Assembly: GCA_041690255.1 (NCBI GenBank)
Contig: JAWLHU010000002.1
Location: 124,001 to 188,000, forward strand
Source: JAWLHU01 sp041690255
GTDB lineage: Bacteria; Bacillota; Sulfobacillia; Symbiobacteriales; Symbiobacteriaceae
DNA length: 64,000 bases
Direction: 5' to 3'
This document shows positions 1 through 9,576 of the stretch, one piece after another; position 1 is the stretch's first letter, and the number at the start of each line of letters is the position of its first letter. The notes under the pieces are model-generated. The model did no database searches and was not told the DNA's origin. It worked only from the letters and a program-made list of their open reading frames with translations. The position numbers were made by a program, and so were the translations under genes.

Positions 1-1970
1 GGGAGGCCGGCCCCTTCGGCGGCGAGTACAGCCCCTATCTGCGCATTGACCTCGCTTCGGTCCCGGCCCGGCACGTCATGCTGCGGCTGGCATCGGAGGA
101 GGAGAAGAGCCTGGAGCTGGCCGAGGTCCAGGTCTACGGTGTGCTGGCGACCCCGTCGCTGATCGTCCACCGTGACCAGACACCGCCTGCCCTGGCTGCC
201 GAGACGGTCGCCGGGGTGGTGCGGCCCCGGCTGGACGCCCTGGACGACTATCTCACCTTCCATTTCGATGAGGATCTGGATGCGTCGGCCCTGCCCGCCC
301 CGGATCAGTTCCAGGTCAGCGTGGACGGCCGGTTCGTCACCCCCACTTCGGTCCAGGTCTACCAGCGCGATGTGACCATCTACCTGGATGAGCAGGATCG
401 GCTGGATTCGACCATGTTGGTGGGCGCCGTCTACACCGGCGGCACGATCCGCAACCTGAGCGGGCTGCCCGCCGCCATGATCCCGTTCACCGAGGCCAAG
501 TACCTGGCGATCACGCCGGACAATCTGGCGCTGGGGAAGGAGACCGCCATCTCCAGTGCGGTGGACGGTCAGACCGCCGGCCTCGGTGCGAATGGAGACC
601 GCTACGGCGACTACATCCAGACCAACACAGAGAGTGACCCCTGGTGGTCGGTTGATCTGGCCGATCTCTACTCCCTGACCAAGGTCCGCATCTTTAACAA
701 GGCGGGGGAGGCGATCGCTGCCGGCGCCCCGCTCCAGGTGCAGACGGCCACGGCCTGCAGCGATTGGGCGACGGGCGACTGCGCCTGGGAGACGGTCTAC
801 GACCACGACCAGCAGGCGGGTCCTGCCTTCGGCGGGATCAAGGGTTCCTTCCGCTCGATCGACCTCGCCTACGACAACGCCCGCTACCTCCGGGTACGGC
901 TGGCCGGACCCGCCAATCAGTTGAACCTGGCAGAGGTGGAGGTCTATGGCCAGCCCGCCGTCCAGATCTTCAACGTCGGCCAGCTCCGGCCCGCCACGCT
1001 GGACGCCCTGGGCGGCAAGGTGACTCAGGTTGGCGGCTACTACCCGGTGCCCGGCGAGATCCCGCCCCCCGGCGGGACGGGGCTGCCGGAGTACAGCCCG
1101 GCCAACGCCAATGACGCCAACGGCGACACCTACGCCCGGCTGCTCGCCAGGGCGGCCCCCGAGCCCGGTTGGAGCTGGCAGGTCGATCTGCAGAATCGCT
1201 ACCTGCTGACCGGACTCCGGCTGACGCTGGACCCGGCGGCGGTAAATGCGCTCGTCGCGAGCACGGCGACATCTGTCGAGATCTCCACGGACGGTGAGAA
1301 CTGGAGCCCGGTCTTCCCTGCGCAGAGGCCGCTCTACAGCAGTGAGATGGTCACGGTGCCGATCCCGGCGCTGGAGGCCCGGTACCTGCGCATCCGCTCC
1401 AGCGATCCGGCCCTGGGCGATCTCAGGCTCTACGAGGCGGAGGTGCTCGGCTTCCCGCCCGCCCATCTGGCGGCGGGCAACACCCTGACCAACCTCGCCC
1501 GCGAACGGCCGGCCACCAGTGAGGCGAAGGTGGGCCTTTATACCCAGTGGTTTGACCGCTTCCTGACCGATCCGCCCGCGCAGGGGAACCTGACGAACCC
1601 ACAGTACAATCCGGCCTGGGCGGTGGATGGTAACCCGTCCACCTATGCGGAGCTGGAGCCCGATGCGAACCAGAACCTGGCCTGGACCGTCGACCTTCAG
1701 GAGAAGCGGGAGGCCCTCCGCATGGTGATCGATCTGCCATCGAACGCCGCAGCCGTGGAGTTCCTGGCAGCGGCCCGGATCCATATCAAGGTAGATGAGG
1801 CCTGGGTGGAGGTGGACTTCTCAAAGACCGGCCTGGTCAGTGGCCACACGGTGACGCTGCCGTTGCCCGGCCTGAAGGTCCAGTACGTGCGGATCTCCTC
1901 CGACCAGATCGCCAACCTGAAGCTGAACGAGGTGGAGGTCTACGGCTACGCCTCGGCGCTGGAGCCATAG
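1..1970 (+). CDS. Discoidin (F5/8 type C) repeat protein, 5' partial
   Basis: The reading frame is open from base 3, so the gene begins before the window; the ATG at 78 lies inside a domain and is not a credible start. About 655 residues are visible. They hold the tail of one discoidin-like domain ending in LAEVQVYG, a beta-rich linker (about residues 45-170), and three further F5/8C-like domains. Each ends in a similar motif (LAEVEVYG, LYEAEVLG, LNEVEVYG) and contains a W-x-VDL strand. Such domains bind glycans or surfaces outside the cell. No catalytic domain is visible in this part, so it may be the binding half of a larger cell-wall enzyme or an adhesin. A perfect hairpin terminator follows the stop. 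Confidence 0.8.
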   Translation, partial: EAGPFGGEYSPYLRIDLASVPARHVMLRLASEEEKSLELAEVQVYGVLATPSLIVHRDQTPPALAAETVAGVVRPRLDALDDYLTFHFDEDLDASALPAPDQFQVSVDGRFVTPTSVQVYQRDVTIYLDEQDRLDSTMLVGAVYTGGTIRNLSGLPAAMIPFTEAKYLAITPDNLALGKETAISSAVDGQTAGLGANGDRYGDYIQTNTESDPWWSVDLADLYSLTKVRIFNKAGEAIAAGAPLQVQTATACSDWATGDCAWETVYDHDQQAGPAFGGIKGSFRSIDLAYDNARYLRVRLAGPANQLNLAEVEVYGQPAVQIFNVGQLRPATLDALGGKVTQVGGYYPVPGEIPPPGGTGLPEYSPANANDANGDTYARLLARAAPEPGWSWQVDLQNRYLLTGLRLTLDPAAVNALVASTATSVEISTDGENWSPVFPAQRPLYSSEMVTVPIPALEARYLRIRSSDPALGDLRLYEAEVLGFPPAHLAAGNTLTNLARERPATSEAKVGLYTQWFDRFLTDPPAQGNLTNPQYNPAWAVDGNPSTYAELEPDANQNLAWTVDLQEKREALRMVIDLPSNAAAVEFLAAARIHIKVDEAWVEVDFSKTGLVSGHTVTLPLPGLKVQYVRISSDQIANLKLNEVEVYGYASALEP

Positions 1971-1985
1971 GCACACGCATAGAGC

Positions 1986-2023
1986 GAGCGAGGAGCCGGG
2001 CAGAGATGCCCGGCTCCTCGCTC
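1986..2023 (+). terminator. Hairpin terminator after discoidin gene
   Basis: A perfect 16-bp stem (1986-2001 with 2008-2023) and a 6-base loop lie 15 bases after the stop codon. The T-tract is weak (TTGCG). Confidence 0.75.
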
Positions 2024-2051
2024 TTGCGCGCCGCTAGACCCCCTGGCCGAA

Positions 2052-2063
2052 TGGCCTAGGCCA
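2052..2063. promoter_or_regulatory. 12-bp palindrome upstream of the dms operon
   Basis: TGGCCTAGGCCA is a perfect palindrome about 160 bases before the molybdoenzyme operon. It could be an operator, but no known consensus was matched. The rest of 2024-2224 shows no gene and presumably holds the promoter. Confidence 0.25.
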
Positions 2064-2224
2064 AAGGTCCTGCAATAAGGCTCGGACGAGCCCCCGCCAG
2101 GGGTGGTATAGGCTCGGTAGAGGCATGGCCTCTGCCCACGCCCATCCGCCATAATTATCTGTGTGAATCAGGTCATGTTTCGGGCTCCGACTTCGCTCTT
2201 ACGTCCGTAAGGAGGGATTCCAGC

Positions 2225-4597
2225 ATGAGTTCACAGATCTCCCGACGGAGCTTCCTGACATGGTCCGCAGCTCTGGGCGCCGGCGTGGCTCTGAGCGGCG
2301 CAGCCGCTTCCCAAGGGGGTCTCCGTCCGCTCATGGGCACCGCTGAGGCTGCCGATCCGGCATCGCCGGTGAAGGTGGTCCCGCAGCAGTGTACCTACAA
2401 CTGCGGTGGCTACTCCTGCTTCCTGAGGCTCCATGTCCAGGATGATACGATCATTCGGGCCGACACGGACCAGGAGGACCGCCCCGGCTTCCCTGCCATG
2501 CGTGCCTGCCTGCGTGGTCGCTCTGTCCGCAGGTGGGTCTACAATCCGGACCGGCTGAAGCAACCCATGAAGCGCGTGGGCAAGCGCGGCGAGGGCAAGT
2601 TCGAGCCGATCACCTGGGACGAGGCCTACGCCATCATCGCCGAGAACCTGGAGCGGATCATCAAGCAGTACGGCAATCATGCGGTCTACTACCACTATGC
2701 CTCCGGCGTCGATGGGACGAGCCGGAGCACCATCTATCGTCTGCTGAACATGATGGGTGGCTACCTGGGGTACTACAACTCGTACTCCACCGCCTGCTAC
2801 AGCTGGGCAGCCCCCTACACCTACGGCTCGGTCGAGACCAACTCCAGCGATGACCTGGTCAACTCCCGGCTGGTCGTCCTCTTCTCGGACAACCCCGCCG
2901 AGACCCGCCAGGGCGGTGGCAACGAGTTCTACTGGCACCTGCAGGCCAAGAAGGCCGGCGCCAAGTACATCGTGATCGACCCCCGCTACTCCGACACCGC
3001 CAAGGCGATCGGTGACGAGTGGATCCCGATCCGGCCGGGCACCGACAACGCCCTGATCGATGCCATGGCCTACGTCATGCTGACCGAGAACCTGCACGAC
3101 CAGGCCTTCCTCGACAAGTACACGGTGGGCTTCGACGAGCAGACCCTGCCCGAGGGCGCCCCGCCCAAGTCCAGCTATCGGGCCTATGTCATGGGCGACG
3201 CCGACGGCGTCAAGAAGACCCCGGAGTGGGCCGAAGGCGTCACCGGCATTGCCAAGGAGACGATCATCCGCCTGGCGCGCGAGATCGCCGGCACCAAGCC
3301 GACCGCCCTGCTCCAGGGCTGGGGCTTCCAGCGGGCGGCCTATGGCGAGCAGCCGGTGCGCGGCGTGCCGATCCTGGCGGCCATGACCGGGAACATTGGC
3401 AAGAACGGCGGTGGCCCGGGCCTACGTGACGGGCGCAAGGGCGCTCCCGGTGTCTCCTTCCCGGCGGGCAGCAACCCGATCGCAGCGAAGATTCCTTGCT
3501 TCATGTGGTCCGAGGCCATTGTCCGGGGCAAGGAACTGACGCCGGTCGACGGCCTCCGGGGCGCCTCGCATCTGGACAGCAATATCAAGTTCATCTGGAA
3601 CTACGGCGGCAATACGCTGATCAACCAGCACTCCGACACCGGTGCCACCCACAAGATCCTGGAGGATGAGTCGCTCTGCGAGTTCATTCTCGTGCATGAC
3701 GTCATGATGACGCCCACCGCCCGGTACGCCGACATCCTTCTGCCCGACGCCACCTCCTACGAGCGCTGGCACCTGGGCCGCGGCTCGACCAACGTCATGG
3801 GCGACCGTTACTACCTCGGCATGCCGGCGATCACCCCGCTCTACGAAGTGAAGGACGCCTACGCAGTCGCCTCCGGTGTCGCTGAGAAGCTGGGCATTCT
3901 CGAGAAGTACACCGAGGGCAAGACCTATCCGGAGTGGCTCGAGATTCAGGTCAACGCCGTCGCCGCCAAGAATCCGGGCTTCCCCGACTGGGAGCAGATG
4001 AAGAAGGACCCGGTCCTCCGCTCCACCAAGTCCGAGCCGGTCGTCGCCTATGCGAAGTTCATCGCCGATCCGGAGACGAACAAGCTGAAGACCCCGTCCG
4101 GCAAGATCGAGATCTACTCGGCCGCCCTGGCCAAGCTCGCCACGGAGCGGGGGAACATGGATGTCCTCCCGCCGATCCCGAAGTACGTGCCCTCCTGGGA
4201 AGGCCACGAGTCGGACCTGGTCTCCAAGTACCCGCTCCAGTGCATCGGCCACCATGTGAAGCGGCGTGTCCACTCCACCCACGATAACAACCCGTGGCTG
4301 GAAGAGGTCGAGCCGCAGGCGATCACGATCAACGAGATCGATGCCGCCGAGCGTGGCATTGCCGACGGCGACATGGTCAAGGTCTGGAACGACCGCGGCA
4401 CGATCCATCTGCCGGCCCGGGTGACCAGTACGATCATGCCCGGCGTCGTCGACATCCCCCAGGGCGGCTGGTATACGCCCGATGCCAAGGGCATCGATAC
4501 CCGCGGCTGTGTGAACACGATCACCAAGTACCATCCGACGCCCGGCGCGAAGGGGAACCCGCAGCACTCGAACCTTGTGCAGGTGGCGAAGCTCTAG
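2225..4597 (+). CDS. dmsA: Tat-exported molybdopterin oxidoreductase, DmsA-like catalytic subunit
   Basis: 790 residues, the usual length for DMSO-reductase-family catalytic subunits. It begins with a twin-arginine signal (SRRSFLTW, residues 6-13) and a hydrophobic stretch, so it is exported folded. Cysteines 56, 60, 65 and 95 match the N-terminal [4Fe-4S] site; the second spacing (x4) is one longer than in E. coli DmsA. The YSTA segment (about residues 190-193) sits where the Mo-ligating serine of DmsA lies. FeS and membrane subunits and a chaperone follow, so it probably reduces a terminal acceptor such as DMSO or another S- or N-oxide with quinol electrons. The substrate cannot be read from sequence. 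The start is supported by AAGGAGG nine bases upstream. Confidence 0.88.
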   Translation: MSSQISRRSFLTWSAALGAGVALSGAAASQGGLRPLMGTAEAADPASPVKVVPQQCTYNCGGYSCFLRLHVQDDTIIRADTDQEDRPGFPAMRACLRGRSVRRWVYNPDRLKQPMKRVGKRGEGKFEPITWDEAYAIIAENLERIIKQYGNHAVYYHYASGVDGTSRSTIYRLLNMMGGYLGYYNSYSTACYSWAAPYTYGSVETNSSDDLVNSRLVVLFSDNPAETRQGGGNEFYWHLQAKKAGAKYIVIDPRYSDTAKAIGDEWIPIRPGTDNALIDAMAYVMLTENLHDQAFLDKYTVGFDEQTLPEGAPPKSSYRAYVMGDADGVKKTPEWAEGVTGIAKETIIRLAREIAGTKPTALLQGWGFQRAAYGEQPVRGVPILAAMTGNIGKNGGGPGLRDGRKGAPGVSFPAGSNPIAAKIPCFMWSEAIVRGKELTPVDGLRGASHLDSNIKFIWNYGGNTLINQHSDTGATHKILEDESLCEFILVHDVMMTPTARYADILLPDATSYERWHLGRGSTNVMGDRYYLGMPAITPLYEVKDAYAVASGVAEKLGILEKYTEGKTYPEWLEIQVNAVAAKNPGFPDWEQMKKDPVLRSTKSEPVVAYAKFIADPETNKLKTPSGKIEIYSAALAKLATERGNMDVLPPIPKYVPSWEGHESDLVSKYPLQCIGHHVKRRVHSTHDNNPWLEEVEPQAITINEIDAAERGIADGDMVKVWNDRGTIHLPARVTSTIMPGVVDIPQGGWYTPDAKGIDTRGCVNTITKYHPTPGAKGNPQHSNLVQVAKL

Positions 4598-4610
4598 GAG
4601 GTGAGTCCGT

Positions 4611-5210
4611 ATGGCCAAGCAGTTGGGCTTTCATGTCGATGCAACTTACTGTGCAGGCTGCAAGACCTGCCAGGTAGCCTGTAAGGACCGCTCGAACCTC
4701 GAGGTCGGTCAGCTCTTCCGCAAGGTGGTTATGTATGAGAATGGCGAGTGGGCCATGGTAAGCGGCACCTGGCGCAACAACGTCACCGCCTACTACCTGT
4801 CCATCTCCTGCAACCATTGCGCCGATCCGACCTGTGTGAAGGTCTGCCCCACGGGCGCCATGCACAAGCGGGAAGACGGCATTGTCATGGTCGATCAGGA
4901 GAAGTGTGTGGGCTGCCAGAGCTGTGTCTGGGCCTGCCCGTACGACGCTCCGCAGTACAACCCGGAGACCGGCAAGATCGGCAAGTGCGACCTCTGTGCA
5001 GACCGTCTGGACCAGGGTCTCCGTCCCGTCTGCGTGGACGCCTGCCCGTTCCAGTTGATCAGCGCCGGCGACATTGAGGAACTGGCCGCTGAGAAGGGCG
5101 GCACCGACTGGGTCAAGGGTCTCGTGGATCCGCAGCGCACCCAGCCCTCTCTGCGGATCAACCCGCCGAAGGGCGCCATGACCTCACCTGTAGGGAGGGA
5201 GAAGAAGTGA
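4611..5210 (+). CDS. dmsB: 4Fe-4S ferredoxin-type subunit, DmsB-like
   Basis: 199 residues with four cysteine clusters typical of DmsB/NrfC electron-transfer subunits (CAGCKTCQVAC, CNHCADPTCVKVCP, CVGCQSCVWACP and CDLC..CVDACP), so four [4Fe-4S] clusters are expected. It should carry electrons from the membrane subunit to the DmsA-like subunit and probably rides out with it on the Tat signal. AGGAGGTGA precedes the ATG, 13 bases after the dmsA stop. Its end overlaps the next gene by four bases (GTGA), which implies translational coupling. Confidence 0.92.
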   Translation: MAKQLGFHVDATYCAGCKTCQVACKDRSNLEVGQLFRKVVMYENGEWAMVSGTWRNNVTAYYLSISCNHCADPTCVKVCPTGAMHKREDGIVMVDQEKCVGCQSCVWACPYDAPQYNPETGKIGKCDLCADRLDQGLRPVCVDACPFQLISAGDIEELAAEKGGTDWVKGLVDPQRTQPSLRINPPKGAMTSPVGREKK

Positions 5211-6055
5211 ACGAGTGGCCGCTGATTCTCTACACCCTGTTCCTTCAGTCCGCCGTGGGCATCTATGTAGTCAGCCAGTTTACGCTGACGGGAGAGGCTG
5301 ACAAGAGCAGCCGGATGCGCTTCCTCTGGATCGTGGGCGGCCTCGGCGTCGCCGGTGTCCTCGCTTCCTTCCTGCACCTGGGATCCCCGGCCAGCGCGTT
5401 CGGGACCTTGTCCAACCTGGCTACCTCCTGGCTGAGCCGTGAGATCCTCCTCACGATCCTCTTCGGCAGCGCCTGGCTTGTCACGCTCCTCCTGGAGATG
5501 CGGCAGGTTGGCTCCCGGGCCCTGCGCACCGGCTGGGCCGTGGTGGGAAGCGTGCTGGGTATCAGCCTCGTCTTCGCCATGTCCATGATCTACCGGTCGC
5601 TGGCCTTCCCCGCCTGGGCGCACCTCTCCACAACGGTCAGCTTCCTGGCGACCGCCGGCCTGATCGGGACCGCCTCGGTCTTTGCCGGCCAGTGCCTCCG
5701 CAAGGGCGATGAGGAGCCCGCCTGCGCCACGCCGCTGCTCTTTGGGGCGCTGGCCATGCTCCTCCTGCAGGTGGTGACCGTCTCCGCTCACGCCGCCTAC
5801 CTCGGTGGGGCCGGCAAGGAGGCCCAGATGACCGCCGCCCTGCTCTCCGGCGATCTGGCCGTCCTCTTGTGGGCACGCGTCGCCCTGGTGGTGCTCGGTG
5901 CCGCTGTGATCATGCCGCTGGCCTGGCGCCGCATGGCCACGAAGAATGCGGGCTCGCTCGTTCCCCTGGGCGCTGCTCTGGTCACCCTGGTGACTGTCGG
6001 CGAGTTGCTGGGCCGGTTCCTCTTCTACACGACCGGCGTCAAGATCGGGCTATAA
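5207..6055 (+). CDS. dmsC: DMSO reductase membrane anchor subunit, DmsC-like
   Basis: 282 residues with about eight hydrophobic segments, starting at a GTG that overlaps the dmsB stop. Size, topology and position fit DmsC, the anchor that oxidises quinol and passes electrons to DmsB. Motifs such as FLHLG after the second helix are typical of the family. With the two upstream genes it completes a DmsABC-type respiratory complex. A G+C-rich 11-bp hairpin follows and separates it from the chaperone gene. Confidence 0.88.
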   Translation: MNEWPLILYTLFLQSAVGIYVVSQFTLTGEADKSSRMRFLWIVGGLGVAGVLASFLHLGSPASAFGTLSNLATSWLSREILLTILFGSAWLVTLLLEMRQVGSRALRTGWAVVGSVLGISLVFAMSMIYRSLAFPAWAHLSTTVSFLATAGLIGTASVFAGQCLRKGDEEPACATPLLFGALAMLLLQVVTVSAHAAYLGGAGKEAQMTAALLSGDLAVLLWARVALVVLGAAVIMPLAWRRMATKNAGSLVPLGAALVTLVTVGELLGRFLFYTTGVKIGL

Positions 6056-6064
6056 TTTCGAGGT

Positions 6065-6091
6065 GGCGGGGGAGGCCTTACCTCCCCCGCC
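6065..6091 (+). terminator. Intra-operon hairpin between dmsC and the chaperone gene
   Basis: A perfect 11-bp stem (6065-6075 with 6081-6091) starts 9 bases after dmsC. It lacks a T-tract, so it may attenuate transcription or protect the mRNA 3' end rather than terminate fully. Confidence 0.5.
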
Positions 6092-6125
6092 GCTCTGCCC
6101 CCTATGATGATGGGAGGAATGCTCC

Positions 6126-6770
6126 ATGACTACGGAGGATCTGACGCTGCTCCTGGAGGTACGCTCCTCGGTCTACGGCTTGCTCTCAAGCCTCTACCTG
6201 GAGCCCGTTTCGGCCGAGTTGCTGACCGCCATGACCGCTCCGGCCTTTGTCGCAGAATGGCCGCTGGGTAGGGGCAGCAATGATCTGGAGACCGGCCTCG
6301 CCCGTTTGGAGAGCGCCCTACCCAACGTGACCGTGGAGTCGCTCCGGGCGGAGTTCTGGCGCCTCTTTGGCGGCCTTGGACCGGCGGAGGCCCCTCCCTG
6401 GCAATCGGTCTACCTGGATCCGGAGAAGGTACCGTTTGGTGAGGAGACCCTGAAGATTCGCAGCCTCTTCACCAGGTTCGGCCTGGAATATGCCGAGACC
6501 GGTCGCTATCCGGAGGATCATATCGGCCTGGAACTGCAGTTTCTGGCCCAGCTCTCCGCACGGGCTGCCACGCTGGTCGCAAGCGGGGACCAGGCGGGCG
6601 CCAGACAACTCCATGAGGGAGCGCAGATCTGCCTGGACGCCCATCTGCTCCGCTGGGTCGAGCGCTTCGTCAGCCGGGTGGAGGCTGCGGCGGGCAGCGG
6701 GTTTTACGGGGCCATCGCCCGTATCACCCTGGGTACGCTTCGTGCCGATCGGGCGTGGCTGCAAGGGTAG
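6126..6770 (+). CDS. TorD/DmsD-family molybdoenzyme chaperone
   Basis: 214 residues, predicted all-helical. The motif PEDHIGLELQFLAQL (about residues 125-139) matches the E.PDHI..EL signature of TorD/DmsD chaperones. These bind the Tat signal of the catalytic subunit in the cytoplasm and hold it until the molybdenum cofactor is inserted. It lies downstream of the DmsABC-type genes, as expected for their dedicated chaperone. GGGAGG eight bases before the ATG supports the start. 6771-6976 contains no gene. Confidence 0.87.
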   Translation: MTTEDLTLLLEVRSSVYGLLSSLYLEPVSAELLTAMTAPAFVAEWPLGRGSNDLETGLARLESALPNVTVESLRAEFWRLFGGLGPAEAPPWQSVYLDPEKVPFGEETLKIRSLFTRFGLEYAETGRYPEDHIGLELQFLAQLSARAATLVASGDQAGARQLHEGAQICLDAHLLRWVERFVSRVEAAAGSGFYGAIARITLGTLRADRAWLQG

Positions 6771-6976
6771 AACAGATCAGAATGAGTGCGATGAACGGGC
6801 CGTCATCCCACCAAGGGAGGGCGGCTCTAGTTATTATGGGACACCCGTTTGGGCGAACGTTGCACGCCCGTCGTATCCCGGTTACGTCGCTGGGCCTATA
6901 GGAGGCCAGGGGTGCGAGGTGGTATCCTGAAAATATGACATGAAGATCGACAGAATTCGTTACAGGGAGGGGTGTC

Positions 6977-9019
6977 ATGAGCGCGAAGACGCCGATTCCC
7001 TCTACTCGCAGGGTGAGGGTTGTCTGCCCGCATAACTGTTACGATACCTGCTCGCAGATCGCCACGGTGACGAACGGGGTCGTCACGCGGATCGATGGCG
7101 ATCCCAACCACGAGCACACCGACGGTCGCCTCTGTGCCAAGGGGTACAGTTACGTCGATCGCCTCTACTCCCGGGACCGGCTTCATCATCCCATGGTTCA
7201 GGAGCCGCGCGGTTCGGGCGTCTGGCGCCGTATCTCCTGGGACGAGGCGATGGACCGTGTGGCCCGTGCCCTGATCAGCCTGCGCGACCGCTACGGCACG
7301 CTCCTCCCGCTCTGCCTCTACCGGGGCAGCGGTAACCTGGGGGCGCTGCACACGGTTCCGGAGGCCCTCTTTGGCTCTATGGGGCCGCTTACGGTTGGGG
7401 TGAACACGCTCTGCTGGACCGGCGGAATGGCCGCGACCACCTACGACTTCGGGGCGGCCAGAAACCATGATCCCGGCGATCTGGAGAACGCCCGGACCGT
7501 CCTGCTCTGGGGGGTCAACCCCGCATGGACGGCTCCGCATCAAATGAGCCGCCTTCTCGCGATGAAGGACCAGGGGGCCCGGCTGATCCTGATCGATCCG
7601 ATCGCGACCGCCACGGCCACCCTCTCAGACATGTACCTGCCGATCCGACCCGGGACCGATGGTGCCCTTGCACTGGGCATGGCCCGGCATCTGCAGGAGA
7701 CCGGCCAGATCGATCAGGCATTCGTGGAGCAGTATACATGGGGTTGGGAGCCCTTCCTACGGTATCTCGACGCGGAGGTGACCGTGGCCTGGGCCGCCGC
7801 AGAGACCGGGTTGGAGGAGGCGCTGATCCGCCAGGTGGCCGACGAGTACGCCCGCAACGGCCCATCCACCATATGGATCGGTTATGGCATGCAGCGGTAC
7901 CGCAACGCCGGGCAGGCTGTCCGGGCGATCAACGCCCTGGCGGCCCTGACCGGGCAGATCGGGCGACCTGGTACCGGCGTCCAGTATGGACAGCGGGAGA
8001 CCTGGGTCTTCCGGGACGCCCCTTACCTGGAGGGGCGTTCGGCCAATCGAACGGTCTCCACCGGCAACCTGGTCGAGTCCCTGAAGGGGCTGACCGACCC
8101 CCCGGTCCGGATGATCTGGATCACCCAGGCCAACCCGATCCGTCAGGGACCCGATTCGGAAGCGCTGCGCCGGCTGCTGGCCGGTATGGAGATGGTGGTC
8201 GTCGTCGACCAGTTCCCCACCGCTACCTCGGCGGCCGCAGACCTGATCCTGCCCACCACCACCTACCTGGAGCAGGTCGATCTGAACGTCAGCTACTGGC
8301 ACCATGACGTGGCGCTGAACGAGCGCGCGGTCGAACCGCTCTTCGAGTCCCGGAGTGAGCTGGCCATCGCCTGGGCGCTCTCCCGGGCCGTTAATCAACT
8401 GCGTCCGGGGTTCGCCCTTTTCCCGACCGATGGCGATGAGCGGCAGTGGCTGGAGCGCCTCTGGAGCCACGATGCGGTGCAACTCTTCGGGTTGGATGGT
8501 CCCTGGGCGCTCACGAACGGCCCGAGGCGAGCCCGCTTACCTCGGGTCGCCTGGGAGGATCTGCGGTTTGCCACCCCGTCCGGCCGGTACGAGTTCTGGT
8601 CGGAGAGGGCGCAGGCGGCCGGAGCGCCGGCCATGCCGGTCTACGCCTCGCCCGCGGCTGCCCCGGAGGGCTTTCCCATCCGGCTTCTTACCCCCCATCG
8701 GGCGGAGAGCCTGAACTCTCAGTTTCCGGCCCAAGCACCGGTCGCCGAGATCCATCCGACCCTCGCAGAACGCCTTGGCCTGGCCACGGGTGAGCAGGCC
8801 TGGCTGATCAGTCCAGTCGGGCAGCTTAGCCTGCCAGTGAGGCTGACACGCACGGTTCCTCCCGACTGTGCCGTGGTCTGCGGCGGGACAGAGGGGGAGG
8901 AACTGAGCATGATCAACACTCTCACCAGCTCCTGCACGACAGATATGGCAGACGCAGCCGGCATGCGGGGGACCCCCTATGCCGACACCTTCATAAACAT
9001 TCAGCCCGCGGAGAGGTGA
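6977..9019 (+). CDS. Second molybdopterin oxidoreductase, no Tat signal
   Basis: 680 residues. Cys17, 21, 25 and 53 form the N-terminal [4Fe-4S] site (CPHNC.DTC and LCAKG), followed by the molybdopterin domains and a C-terminal dinucleotide-binding domain (about residues 560-675). There is no Tat signal or other leader, so it probably acts in the cytoplasm. The region that carries the Mo ligand in the first enzyme reads VNTLCW here, so the usual serine is not evident. A four-cluster FeS gene follows with no membrane anchor. The reaction is unknown. GGGAGGGG seven bases upstream fixes the start. Confidence 0.82.
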   Translation: MSAKTPIPSTRRVRVVCPHNCYDTCSQIATVTNGVVTRIDGDPNHEHTDGRLCAKGYSYVDRLYSRDRLHHPMVQEPRGSGVWRRISWDEAMDRVARALISLRDRYGTLLPLCLYRGSGNLGALHTVPEALFGSMGPLTVGVNTLCWTGGMAATTYDFGAARNHDPGDLENARTVLLWGVNPAWTAPHQMSRLLAMKDQGARLILIDPIATATATLSDMYLPIRPGTDGALALGMARHLQETGQIDQAFVEQYTWGWEPFLRYLDAEVTVAWAAAETGLEEALIRQVADEYARNGPSTIWIGYGMQRYRNAGQAVRAINALAALTGQIGRPGTGVQYGQRETWVFRDAPYLEGRSANRTVSTGNLVESLKGLTDPPVRMIWITQANPIRQGPDSEALRRLLAGMEMVVVVDQFPTATSAAADLILPTTTYLEQVDLNVSYWHHDVALNERAVEPLFESRSELAIAWALSRAVNQLRPGFALFPTDGDERQWLERLWSHDAVQLFGLDGPWALTNGPRRARLPRVAWEDLRFATPSGRYEFWSERAQAAGAPAMPVYASPAAAPEGFPIRLLTPHRAESLNSQFPAQAPVAEIHPTLAERLGLATGEQAWLISPVGQLSLPVRLTRTVPPDCAVVCGGTEGEELSMINTLTSSCTTDMADAAGMRGTPYADTFINIQPAER

Positions 9020-9024
9020 ACGGC

Positions 9025-9561
9025 ATGCGGTACGCCTTCTTCCATGACACCAACCGGTGCACCGGCTGCAAGTCCTGTGTGGCCGCGTGCCGTAACCACC
9101 ATGGCCTGGAGCCCAACCTCCCGCTGCGGGAGGTCTACGCCTATCGCGAGGAGCCAGATATACCCCGGCGTCACTTCCTCTCCGTCGCCTGCCACCATTG
9201 CGGGCAGCCGGAGTGTGTCCGGGTCTGCTCCACGGGCGCGCTCTACCGGACCGCCGACGGTTTGGTGATCCAGAACCCTGCGCTCTGCCAGGGCTGCCGC
9301 CTCTGTATCATGGCCTGCCCATACGGGGCCCCGCGGTACTCAGCCCGGGCGCGCAAGGTCATCAAGTGTGATCTCTGTGTGGAACTTCTGGAGGAGGGGA
9401 GGCAGCCGGCCTGTGTGGAGGCCTGCCACACCCAGGCCCTGCGCCTGATCGATCTGGATCTGTGCGAGGACCGGCTCATCGTACCGAACATCCCTGGATT
9501 TCCTGCACAGCCCCTGACCGACCCCTCGATCCGCTTCGTGGTCCCGGCCAAACCACGCTGA
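9025..9561 (+). CDS. 4Fe-4S dicluster/tetracluster electron-transfer protein
   Basis: 178 residues from the ATG at 9025 (an in-frame GTG at 9016 overlaps the preceding stop). Four cysteine clusters (CTGCKSCVAAC, CHHCGQPECVRVC, CQGCRLCIMACP and CDLC..CVEAC) mark a DmsB/HybA-like protein. It lies directly after the soluble molybdoenzyme and is its likely electron partner. GAGAGG before 9025 favours the ATG. Confidence 0.88.
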   Translation: MRYAFFHDTNRCTGCKSCVAACRNHHGLEPNLPLREVYAYREEPDIPRRHFLSVACHHCGQPECVRVCSTGALYRTADGLVIQNPALCQGCRLCIMACPYGAPRYSARARKVIKCDLCVELLEEGRQPACVEACHTQALRLIDLDLCEDRLIVPNIPGFPAQPLTDPSIRFVVPAKPR

Positions 9562-9576
9562 GAAGGGGGAGTCGGA

